From the NCBI GenBank assembly GCA_002399765.1, contig DHEG01000005.1:9347-46107 (forward strand): DNA of 36,761 bases. Direction: 5' to 3'. The translations under genes were made by a program, and so were the position numbers. This stretch comes from Caryophanales bacterium UBA4856 (GTDB lineage: Bacteria; Bacillota_I; Bacilli_A; RFN20; CAG-288). The notes under the pieces are model-generated. The model did not search any database and was not told the origin of the DNA. It saw only the letters and a list, made by a program, of their open reading frames with translations. The first letter of the stretch is position 1; the number at the start of each line of letters is the position of its first letter. Positions 30,171 through 36,489 of the stretch are shown one piece after another.

Positions 30171-31175
30171 CTATCGCTCCTCGATTATCTCCAGACCCGG
30201 TCCGAAAGTCGTTGACAGGAAAGTCGCATTTGGAAACTTTGACTTGACCATCCGTTCTATTTTCGCACTATTTCGCTTTTGAAACAAAATCGCCGGGTTT
30301 GGGCCGGCATCGAGAGTCCAATAGCATTCGCAGCCAGACTTACGCAGATCTTCCACTAAGCCTATCGCCACCCTAGTCTTCGTAGTCAGGTAGGTGAAAG
30401 GAGGATCGGCGGTTTGCGTCGTCTCATGCATCATGATTGCGTTGCGCTCCGCTATCTTGCCGATGGCGGTGAAATCACTCCCCTTTATGGCCGCGACCAT
30501 AGAAGGCACATCCTCGTTTGCCTCGGTGACCCAGGCCTTGAAAAGAGGGGAAGTCTCCTTGCATAGTCTCATCCCAACCCTAGAGGATACTTTCTTATGG
30601 GTTTCGCTTAATAACAAAAAGGCAACCTCCAGATCAAGCGAGGGGTTTTCGTCTATGGGAAGCGCATAGGAGCCGCTGTCAGCGTCGCCTCTCACCCACT
30701 CGACGAATCCCCCGTATACGCTTCTTGTGGCTGAACCGGATCCCCTCCTCACGAACCTTGAGATGTCCCTCTTGTCTAACTCCGGTGCCACTACTTCCAA
30801 TACCGCTCCGCCTAAGGCCGCAAAGGCGGAGGAAGAACTGGCCAAACCCACCGAGGCTGGCATGCTGTTATGGGAATCGATCTCATAACCATCGCCTTCG
30901 TGACCGAAAGAGTCCAAAAGGAAATCGACATACGAAAAGACCCTTTGGGAATCCTTGGGACTTACCGGTTTGCCATCGATGGCGAAGGTCTTGCGTTCCC
31001 TTTGGCCAGGCAACAAGCGGAACGAGGTGATGGTGTAAAGGTCCTTCAAGGTCATCGAGACGCTGGAATTGAACGGCAATATCAACCGCTCGTCTTTCTT
31101 GCCCCAGTACTTGACCAAGGCCAGGTTGGCGTGGGCCTCAGCTTTGGCAAAGAGGCTCATATCCTGTCTATCCAA
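30171..31175 (-). CDS. mvaD: Diphosphomevalonate decarboxylase
   Basis: This enzyme makes IPP by ATP-dependent decarboxylation of diphosphomevalonate. The 334-residue product has AHANLALVKYWGKKDE at the start, the ATP loop MPASVGLASSSSAFAAL, SGSATRSVYGGFVEW and the catalytic aspartate in TLDAGPNPAIL. Two starts are possible. The one at 31175 has AAGGGCG eight bases upstream. The one at 31160 gives an N-terminus closer to known homologues and an ATGA overlap with mvaK1. I list the longer form. Confidence 0.95.
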   Translation of the reverse strand: MDRQDMSLFAKAEAHANLALVKYWGKKDERLILPFNSSVSMTLKDLYTITSFRLLPGQRERKTFAIDGKPVSPKDSQRVFSYVDFLLDSFGHEGDGYEIDSHNSMPASVGLASSSSAFAALGGAVLEVVAPELDKRDISRFVRRGSGSATRSVYGGFVEWVRGDADSGSYALPIDENPSLDLEVAFLLLSETHKKVSSRVGMRLCKETSPLFKAWVTEANEDVPSMVAAIKGSDFTAIGKIAERNAIMMHETTQTADPPFTYLTTKTRVAIGLVEDLRKSGCECYWTLDAGPNPAILFQKRNSAKIERMVKSKFPNATFLSTTFGPGLEIIEER

Positions 31176-32086
31176 ACGCCCTTGGCATCATGAGCCAAGA
31201 GAGCCGTCCTTATCCTGTCTGCGGTCGGCCCGTCTTTGGCCAAGGCGATCATCACACCCCCCAAGCCGCCGCCGCTGAGTTTGGCGCCGAGCGCGCCATT
31301 GGCCTTAGCCGCCTTTACCAAGGCGTCAAGTTCGGGCGAGGAGACTTTAAGATACGATAAATCCCCTTGGGCCTGGTCCATAAGCGCACCAAACGTTTCG
31401 ACGTCCTTTCCCTGCCAGGCGGCTATGCCCCTTTGGGCTATGCTTCCTAGATCCTCAATGGCCTCGACGGCCTTGGCATCGCTATTTGTCTCGTCGCGCA
31501 CCAGGGTCACCGCCTCTCTGGTATTGCCCTTTATGCCAGTGTCGCCGATTATCAAATAGGCCCCTAGGTCGTTTGCGATATACGAGGGACCCTCGGCCTT
31601 GGTGAAAGCCAAGGTGGAGTCGGACAGCACTGTGGCGACATCCAACCCGCTGGCTGAGCCATGGTTGATGGTTTCGGCTGCGTTGGCTATCTGTATCAAC
31701 TTCTCCTTGCCCAAATCTATCTTCCAGAATGAGGCCAGGGCCTTGGTGGTGGAAACGGATATGGCAGCGGAAGAACCCAAGCCCCTTTCCATCGGGATGT
31801 TGGACTGGAAGCTCATGGAGAAGTTGGCGGCCCTTGCCCCAACCATGTCCTGGAGGGCGACTATTATGCTTTTTATCCCCCCGAATTCCCTTGTCAGTTC
31901 CGTATAGGACCCGTGGTAATCGTAGGTGGTCACCGTCGATCCCCTAAAGGCCTTGGCGACCCTGGTCGTTATATTCAAGGACTTGACGGGTCTGGCAAGG
32001 GAAGGGTAGCCATAGACTACCGAATGCTCGCCCAAGAGGATGATCTTTCCGTGGCAACTGGCTGCAATGCTATTTCCAGTGAACAT
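31157..32086 (-). CDS. mvaK1: Mevalonate kinase
   Basis: This enzyme phosphorylates mevalonate, the first step of the lower pathway. The 309-residue product has HGKIILLGEHSVVYGYPSLA, the GHMP motif PMERGLGSSAAISVSTTKA, GSASGLDVATVL and the C-terminal KLSGGGLGGVMIALA. It leads the operon mvaK1-mvaD-mvaK2-fni and overlaps mvaD. A GAGGT site supports the start. HMG-CoA synthase and reductase are not in the window and must be elsewhere if the route is complete. Confidence 0.96.
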   Translation of the reverse strand: MFTGNSIAASCHGKIILLGEHSVVYGYPSLARPVKSLNITTRVAKAFRGSTVTTYDYHGSYTELTREFGGIKSIIVALQDMVGARAANFSMSFQSNIPMERGLGSSAAISVSTTKALASFWKIDLGKEKLIQIANAAETINHGSASGLDVATVLSDSTLAFTKAEGPSYIANDLGAYLIIGDTGIKGNTREAVTLVRDETNSDAKAVEAIEDLGSIAQRGIAAWQGKDVETFGALMDQAQGDLSYLKVSSPELDALVKAAKANGALGAKLSGGGLGGVMIALAKDGPTADRIRTALLAHDAKGVWIDRI

Positions 32087-32193
32087 AGTGTTTTACCTCA
32101 AGAGCAATGATAATTCGGCAAGACTTAAAAAGACCCACTGAATTTCACGGAATGATTTTGCTACTTATGGTCCTGTTTAAGCAAATGGAATGG

Positions 32194-32212
32194 GAAAGGC
32201 AGTGGCTGCTTT
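32194..32212 (-). terminator. Weak hairpin after the FNR-type regulator
   Basis: Directly after the regulator stop (32211-32213), the minus strand can form AAAG-CAG with CTG-CTTT around a CCA loop with one bulge. The following U-tract is short, so termination before mvaK1 may be partial. Confidence 0.3.
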
Positions 32213-32870
32213 ATTGGATCTCCTCCAATCCGTCGGGCTTCAAGATATGGAATTGGCGTTTCTCCTTTGCCAATATTCCTTCGTCTTCCAGTCTCCTTAC
32301 GCATCTGGACAGGGTCTCGGGAGTGGTGCCCAAAAAAGTCGCAAGGTCTTTCATTGACATAGGCAAAAGGACATTGTTGGATTTTGACTCTTTCGACAGT
32401 TCTCTTAAATAGCTAGCCAATCGCTTCGGCACCGATTCGGTGGTGGCATTGGTAACCAGGTTGTCAGTGGCTTTTAGCCTTTTGCTGTATTGCTCCAGGA
32501 GCTTTATGCCTATCGAGGGCTGCGACGTCAAAAGCTTGATGAAGTCATCCTGTCTTACGATGCAGACATCCAGGGGTGTCAGCGCTTCGCCGAAAGTCGC
32601 CGGATCGTCATTGCCAAACAGGCTGTATTCGCCTAGGAAATCCCCAGGGCCAAGCAAACGAAGCAACTGCTCCTTCCCCGATTCCGCCAACTGGTATTCC
32701 TTCAATTCGCCTGAAGAGATTATTATCAATCCGACTTTTAGATAAGGTGAAAAGACGGTATCGCCTTTCTCAAAGTGCCTGCACTTGGTTATGTCGCTTA
32801 TCTTCGCAAGGCTTTCCTGGTCCAGGTTCTTGAAAACCGGCACCAGTCTTGCGCATATGTCTTCCTTCAT
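32211..32870 (-). CDS. Crp/Fnr family transcriptional regulator
   Basis: The 219-residue product has a cyclic-nucleotide-binding-type beta barrel (about 15-110), a dimerisation helix (112-138) and a winged HTH (about 145-215). The recognition helix reads GTTPETLSRC, with Glu185, Ser188 and Arg189 matching the FNR residues that read TTGA half-sites. Two such boxes lie upstream in the same operon, so it probably controls itself. Four cysteines (6, 30, 103, 190) are present but not in the Escherichia coli FNR cluster spacing, so the signal (oxygen, NO, metal or redox) is unknown. The start at 32870 has a GGGAG site; the upstream start at 32921 would lie across the 32897-32919 inverted repeat. 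Confidence 0.93.
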   Translation of the reverse strand: MKEDICARLVPVFKNLDQESLAKISDITKCRHFEKGDTVFSPYLKVGLIIISSGELKEYQLAESGKEQLLRLLGPGDFLGEYSLFGNDDPATFGEALTPLDVCIVRQDDFIKLLTSQPSIGIKLLEQYSKRLKATDNLVTNATTESVPKRLASYLRELSKESKSNNVLLPMSMKDLATFLGTTPETLSRCVRRLEDEGILAKEKRQFHILKPDGLEEIQ

Positions 32871-32896
32871 TGCTATTCTCCCGGAACCCAATAAGC

Positions 32897-32919
32897 GGGC
32901 ATTCGCTTGCCGAATGCCC
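32897..32919. repeat. Perfect 9-bp inverted repeat upstream of the regulator gene
   Basis: GGGCATTCG and CGAATGCCC flank a five-base loop between the Ric-like gene (stop at 32934) and the regulator (start at 32870). There is no U-tract on either strand, so it is not an ordinary terminator. An RNA processing or attenuation hairpin, or an operator, are the options. Confidence 0.7.
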
Positions 32920-32933
32920 ACCCGTGATCGCTT

Positions 32934-33242
32934 CTATTTTACAGCCGTCCTGATCGTCTCGTCTATTTTAGAGAGTAGCCTATATTCCTTTTTGAACCCT
33001 TCGCAGGCATCGGATGGTATGGCGTAACCGTTCGTTGTCTGCCGCAATTGATTCAATGTTATCAAAAGTTCCTTGCTGTCGGCTTTTCCGTTTATGCCTA
33101 CCTCCAGCTGCGACACCAACCTGTTCACGTCCTTGAGCTCTCTATGCCTGGAACCATGTACTTTGGTAACGACAGGCATCAAGACCGAAAGCGTTGAAAA
33201 CGAGTCCTTGACGAACGATAGGCCCTCTTTTGCTGACTCCAT
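32934..33242 (-). CDS. Hemerythrin/Ric-like small protein (degenerate)
   Basis: This 102-residue, mostly helical protein resembles the hemerythrin part of iron-sulfur cluster repair proteins (Ric, ScdA, YtfE). It has KVHGSRHRELKDVNRL (29-44; family form VHGxxHPEL) and LRQTTNGYAIPSDACEGF (66-83; family form LxxLTxxYxxPxxAC). Of the di-iron ligands only His29 and His33 are clearly kept; the HxxxE and the final HxxxEN segments are missing, so it can hardly hold a normal di-iron site. AAAGGAAAGG upstream supports the start. Lying between a metal-binding protein and an FNR-type regulator, it could be a metal or stress sensor or an adaptor. The family assignment is from memory of motifs and is moderate. 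Confidence 0.8.
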   Translation of the reverse strand: MESAKEGLSFVKDSFSTLSVLMPVVTKVHGSRHRELKDVNRLVSQLEVGINGKADSKELLITLNQLRQTTNGYAIPSDACEGFKKEYRLLSKIDETIRTAVK

Positions 33243-33259
33243 GAATGTTTGCCTTTCCT

Positions 33260-33475
33260 TTACGAAACGCTTATGACTTCATAGCCAAGATCGGTCACAA
33301 CCGATGTCAGTTTCGCCACCGTCACCTTGGTCTCGTCGTATTGTACTTGGGCCTTGCTCGAATTGAACAACACTTCGGCCGTCTCTACTCCCACGGTCTT
33401 ATTCAAGGCCATGGTGATCTTCTGGGCACACGTCGGGCAGACCAGTTGCTCCAACTGGATCGTCAGATCTTTCAT
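33260..33475 (-). CDS. HMA-domain metal-binding protein (CopZ-like)
   Basis: The 71-residue product is one heavy-metal-associated domain, with the metal-binding pair in LVCPTC (Cys13 and Cys16) and the beta-alpha-beta-beta-alpha-beta pattern ending in LGYEVISVS. Such proteins carry soft metals, often Cu(I), to P1B ATPases. The adjacent ATPase has no N-terminal HMA domain, so this may be its separate metal donor. An AAAGGA site precedes the start, and an FNR-type promoter (33499-33547) lies inside the end of the ATPase gene. Confidence 0.92.
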   Translation of the reverse strand: MKDLTIQLEQLVCPTCAQKITMALNKTVGVETAEVLFNSSKAQVQYDETKVTVAKLTSVVTDLGYEVISVS

Positions 33476-33503
33476 TTTGGTTTTTCCTTTCTTAACGACA
33501 AGT

Positions 33504-35438
33504 TCATTCTATGTTTGGCTCTGAAATTACTTCTTGATCTACGTCAAGTCTTTCCGGAATCTTTTTCTTCTCCCTCTTGGTTATCAGCAATCTCATGGCA
33601 TTCAGGATGACGAAAAGCACGCTGGCCTCGTGAACGAACATCCCACTTGCCATATGGATATAGCCAGCGAATAGGCCCAGCAAAAGCAAAAGGACCGTGA
33701 GTATGGCAATGACTATGTTCTCATAGGTCAAAAGGACTATGCGCTTTGCCAATTTCAGTGCTTTGGGTATGCTTCCCAGGTCGTCTTTGAGGAGTACGAC
33801 GTCCGAGGTCTCGATGGCGACATCGGTTCCGCCGCCCAAGGCTATTCCGATGTCTGCGCCGGCCAAGGCGGGACTGTCGTTTATGCCATCCCCCACGAAA
33901 GCGACAACATGGCCTTCCTTTTGGCTTTCCCTGACTGCCTGAAGTTTGTCCTGAGGCAAAAGCTGGGCCTCAAAGTCGTCCAAGCCTAATTCCTGGGCCA
34001 CCGTTTTGGCCGCAGTTTCGTTATCTCCCGTAAGCATTGCCATTCTCTTGATGCCTAGCTTTCTTAGGCCCTGGATGGTTTCTTTTGCGTTTGGCCTTAT
34101 TGCGTCGGCTATGGCGAAGAGCAAGACAATCTTGCGTTCTATGGCCAAGAAGACGGCGGTATTGCCTTTCGCCTCCATGTCCTTCAGGTCTTGCTCCTCT
34201 GCTGGGCTTAGGACAAGGCCCTCCTTTCTCATCAGGTTGGCGCTACCGACCATCACTGAACTGCCCTCTATTTCTCCCGCTATCCCCAAGCCCGCAATGG
34301 CCCGGCCATTAACTGATCCATATAGTTGGACGTGTTGGGCCTTCCCATAATCAACGATCGCCTTTGCCAATGGGTGGTTGCTAATGCTTTCCAGGGAAGC
34401 CGCAAGGGCGAGGGCTTTTCCTAAATCCGCTGCATAGCTGATCGTCTCGGTCACGACGGGGTGACCGATGGTCAATGTTCCGGTCTTGTCGAAGAACACC
34501 GTATCTACTTTGGCAAAGGTGGCTACGCTGTTCCCCCCCTTGAGCAAGATGCTGTCTTTGGCACCCCTACCGATTCCGGCAACGTTTGCCACCGGGGCCC
34601 CGATTACCAAAGCACCAGGGCAGGAAAGGACCAATACGGTAATAGCCGTATCTATGCTTTTGGTAACCGCTCCGGTGATGATGGTCATCAAGACCACCAG
34701 GGGCGTATACCACTTGGCGAAGCGGTCGATGAATCTTTCGGCTGGCGACTTGGCGTCCTGGGCCTGCTCAACCAGAGTCATTATCTTGGCAAAAGTGGTG
34801 TCCTTGCCGATTCTGTCGGCTTTGATCTCAAGGGTACCGTTATCTAAGAGGGTGCCGGCAAAGACCTTTGCGCCTTTGGCCTTGCGCTTGGGCACAGACT
34901 CGCCATTTATGGTGGCTTCGTCTATATAGCCCTCCCCCGATTCGATGGTGCCATCGACGGGAATCTTCTCACCGGTCCAGACCAGGAGGCGGTCTCCGGC
35001 CTTTAGTCTGGAAACGGCAATCTTCTCTGTGCCCGATGGCCTTATGATCCTTCCGACGGAAGGGGCCATCTTAGCCAGGTCCTTTATCGCCTTCCTGGTC
35101 TTGTTCAAAGTCCTCTGCTCAAGGAATTCGCCTAACTGAAAGAGGAAGGTCACTATGGCCGCCTCGTCGTATTCTTGGATGTACAAAGCCCCAACGATGG
35201 CAATGGTAAGGAGAAGCTCTATTCCTACCGTCTTCAGCCTTAGTCCCATCAAAGCCCTTAATACGATAGGCAGCCCCGTTAGGACTGTGGCGCTTAGATA
35301 TAGGATCGCTGCCGCTGTCTTCAATCCGGCAAACTGGTCAAACGCAATGCCGGCTACTATCAAAGCGCCCGACAAGAAGGTGAGTGGAGTCTCGTACCTT
35401 TTCACTATCCTAAAGAGCTTGTTTGCAAAAGCGCCCAT
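33504..35438 (-). CDS. P1B-type metal-transporting ATPase with CPG motif
   Basis: The 644-residue product has no N-terminal metal domain. Membrane helices at about 18-60 and 70-100 are followed by the actuator with INGES (177-181), a helix pair with SCPGAL (Cys273, Pro274, Gly275), the phosphorylation motif DKTGT (Asp317), the P1B marker SNHPLAKA (His355-Pro356), GDGINDSPAL, and a last helix region HEASVLFVILNAMRLL. Most P1B pumps have CPC or SPC where this has CPG, so the metal may be unusual; the HEA(S) segment is closest to Zn/Cd-type pumps. AAAGGA upstream supports ATG 35438 over the TTG at 35447. It heads an operon with the HMA protein, the Ric-like protein and the regulator. Confidence 0.93.
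   Translation of the reverse strand: MGAFANKLFRIVKRYETPLTFLSGALIVAGIAFDQFAGLKTAAAILYLSATVLTGLPIVLRALMGLRLKTVGIELLLTIAIVGALYIQEYDEAAIVTFLFQLGEFLEQRTLNKTRKAIKDLAKMAPSVGRIIRPSGTEKIAVSRLKAGDRLLVWTGEKIPVDGTIESGEGYIDEATINGESVPKRKAKGAKVFAGTLLDNGTLEIKADRIGKDTTFAKIMTLVEQAQDAKSPAERFIDRFAKWYTPLVVLMTIITGAVTKSIDTAITVLVLSCPGALVIGAPVANVAGIGRGAKDSILLKGGNSVATFAKVDTVFFDKTGTLTIGHPVVTETISYAADLGKALALAASLESISNHPLAKAIVDYGKAQHVQLYGSVNGRAIAGLGIAGEIEGSSVMVGSANLMRKEGLVLSPAEEQDLKDMEAKGNTAVFLAIERKIVLLFAIADAIRPNAKETIQGLRKLGIKRMAMLTGDNETAAKTVAQELGLDDFEAQLLPQDKLQAVRESQKEGHVVAFVGDGINDSPALAGADIGIALGGGTDVAIETSDVVLLKDDLGSIPKALKLAKRIVLLTYENIVIAILTVLLLLLGLFAGYIHMASGMFVHEASVLFVILNAMRLLITKREKKKIPERLDVDQEVISEPNIE
33506..33511 (-). 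promoter_or_regulatory. -10 element (TAGAAT) for the HMA gene
   Basis: TAGAAT on the minus strand, inside the last codons of the ATPase gene, predicts a transcription start near 33499. This places the FNR-like box at 33534-33547 at position -41.5. Confidence 0.5.
33534..33547 (-). promoter_or_regulatory. FNR-like box, internal
   Basis: TTGAT-CTAC-GTCAA matches the FNR-type half-sites with the correct four-base centre. It is flanked by a matching C and G. It lies in the ATPase coding end, 59 bases before the HMA start codon, and is centred 41.5 bases upstream of the start predicted from TAGAAT. Confidence 0.7.
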
Positions 35439-35463
35439 TTGAATCAATCCTTTCGATGGATCA

Positions 35464-35469
35464 ATTGTT
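35464..35469 (-). promoter_or_regulatory. Candidate -10 (AACAAT) for the ATPase operon
   Basis: AACAAT matches four of six consensus bases and sits where a class II FNR promoter needs it, relative to the box at 35492-35505. The predicted start near 35457 would give a 19-base leader with the AAAGGA site. Confidence 0.35.
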
Positions 35470-35470
35470 G

Positions 35471-35479
35471 TTTTTTTTT
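35471..35479. repeat. Nine-base homopolymer (T9; A9 on the transcribed strand)
   Basis: Nine T residues in a row lie between the FNR-like box and the candidate -10 of the ATPase operon. Loss or gain of a base would change the spacing of those elements. Confidence 0.9.
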
Positions 35480-35489
35480 GGCCCAGACC

Positions 35490-35507
35490 TCTTGACCTAG
35501 GTCAAGA
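35490..35507 (-). promoter_or_regulatory. FNR-like box of the ATPase operon
   Basis: TCTTGACCTAGGTCAAGA is a perfect 18-base palindrome. Its core TTGAC-CTAG-GTCAA (35492-35505) is an FNR/DNR-type site. It lies 52 bases upstream of the ATPase start codon, and the last gene of the operon encodes an FNR-type regulator. Confidence 0.8.
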
Positions 35508-35542
35508 ACAGGGCAATCATTTCAACAAACGGGCTCGGGTAC

Positions 35543-35565
35543 AAAAAAGTGCCCTTTTAAAGGGC
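35543..35565 (-). terminator. Rho-independent terminator of tRNA-Pro
   Basis: On the minus strand, GCCCTTT pairs with AAAGGGC and is followed by C and T6 (bases 35543-35548). It ends the tRNA transcript before the ATPase promoter. Confidence 0.8.
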
Positions 35566-35577
35566 ATGTTTCCAATC

Positions 35578-35654
<77 letters not shown>

Positions 35655-35669
35655 AAAAGGGCAAATAGG

Positions 35670-35675
35670 ATTTTA
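35670..35675 (-). promoter_or_regulatory. Candidate -10 (TAAAAT) of tRNA-Pro
   Basis: TAAAAT on the minus strand lies 15 bases before the tRNA. No clear -35 is seen. Confidence 0.35.
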
Positions 35676-35710
35676 CCCCATTGTCCTCAAGACAAAAAGC
35701 CTTAGCGTTG

Positions 35711-35738
35711 TTGGATCCTCCTTTCCTTGAAGTAAAAT
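35711..35738 (+). promoter_or_regulatory. Candidate promoter of luxS
   Basis: TTGGAT (35711-35716), a 16-base spacer and TAAAAT (35733-35738) lie 27 bases before the luxS start. The -10 is good and the -35 weak. Confidence 0.45.
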
Positions 35739-35764
35739 CTACTGTCGGCAATGGAGGAATGGAT

Positions 35765-36226
35765 ATGTTTGAAGGCAATGGAACAGTAGCTAGCTTTTCG
35801 GTCGATCACACGAAACTAAAACCAGGGCTTTATGTCTCGCAGATCCTAAAGTTTGGGGAGACGTATCTGACCGTCTATGATTTCCGGTTTTGCAAGCCCA
35901 ATGCCGGACATTACCTTTCCAATCCCGCCAGTCATACCATTGAGCATTCCCTGGCGGCTTGGTATTCGGCCAACCATAAGGACAAGGTCTATTTCGGACC
36001 CATGGGTTGTCTTACCGGCTTCTATCTGGTATTGGCCGGTAAGCATGATGTCGACTACGTGAAGGCCGATTTCCCAGCCATAACCAAATACCTGGCTGGC
36101 CTAAAGGAGGTCCCAGGCGCCACCGAGAAGACCTGTGGGAACTATAGGATGCATAGCCTTGAACAGGCCAGGGCCGCTTGGCAGGAGTATTTGAAGTACG
36201 AGGACAACAACGTCTATCCGGACTAG
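35765..36226 (+). CDS. luxS: S-ribosylhomocysteine lyase LuxS
   Basis: LuxS splits S-ribosylhomocysteine into homocysteine and the precursor of autoinducer 2, recycling S-adenosylhomocysteine. The 153-residue product has FSVDHTKLKPGLYV, the zinc-binding HTIEH (His57, His61) with Cys124 as third ligand, and the catalytic Cys82 in PMGCLTGFY. The length is normal. Start at 35765 is chosen because GGAGG (35753-35757) lies seven bases upstream; an ATG at 35759 is too close to that site. The partner nucleosidase gene (mtn/pfs) is not in the window, so the role may be metabolic recycling rather than signalling. Confidence 0.96.
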   Translation: MFEGNGTVASFSVDHTKLKPGLYVSQILKFGETYLTVYDFRFCKPNAGHYLSNPASHTIEHSLAAWYSANHKDKVYFGPMGCLTGFYLVLAGKHDVDYVKADFPAITKYLAGLKEVPGATEKTCGNYRMHSLEQARAAWQEYLKYEDNNVYPD

Positions 36227-36246
36227 GGAGAGGTGGACTACAAGGA

Positions 36247-36402
36247 CTATTTGTCTTCTGTCTTCTTGCCCCACTTGGGCTCGAACTTGATTACCTTTGG
36301 AACGGGTATTTCGTCGGGCTTTGGCCTTTTGAATTTGGGCTTCGAAGTAGGCCTTTTGCCTTTGGCCTTCTTCTCTTCCTTGTCTTCTTTTTCTTTTTCC
36401 AT
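36247..36402 (-). CDS. Very small Lys/Pro-rich charged protein
   Basis: A 51-residue product starts MEKEKEDKEEKKAKG and is then rich in Lys, Pro and Arg (KPKFKRPKPDEIPVPK). The AAGGAAGTG site seven bases before the ATG at 36402 and a promoter at 36428-36455 support expression. It has no hydrophobic segment and is probably disordered. I know no family; a nucleic-acid- or ribosome-associated role is only a guess from charge. A start at 36447 is less likely. The gene runs convergently to luxS, 20 bases away, and divergently from guaA. Confidence 0.6.
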   Translation of the reverse strand: MEKEKEDKEEKKAKGKRPTSKPKFKRPKPDEIPVPKVIKFEPKWGKKTEDK

Positions 36403-36427
36403 GTTTATCACTTCCTTTATTTTTTTA

Positions 36428-36455
36428 CTTATCGTGTCTTTTGGCAAGTGGTCAA
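36428..36455 (-). promoter_or_regulatory. Promoter of the small charged protein gene
   Basis: On the minus strand, TTGACC (36450-36455), a 16-base spacer and GATAAG (36428-36433) lie 26 bases before the start at 36402. Confidence 0.5.
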
Positions 36456-36464
36456 TGCTAGAAT
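36456..36464 (+). promoter_or_regulatory. Extended -10 of guaA
   Basis: TGCTAGAAT is an extended -10 (TGn plus TAGAAT), 25 bases before the guaA start. It overlaps the region of the divergent promoter at 36428-36455. Confidence 0.5.
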
Positions 36465-36489
36465 TGTCCTATCCTAGGAGGCCAGGTAA

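Noticed and set aside
33260..33475. HMA protein as a broken N-terminus of the ATPase
   Set aside because: It lies downstream of the ATPase in transcription, has its own SD site and promoter, and is a complete single domain.
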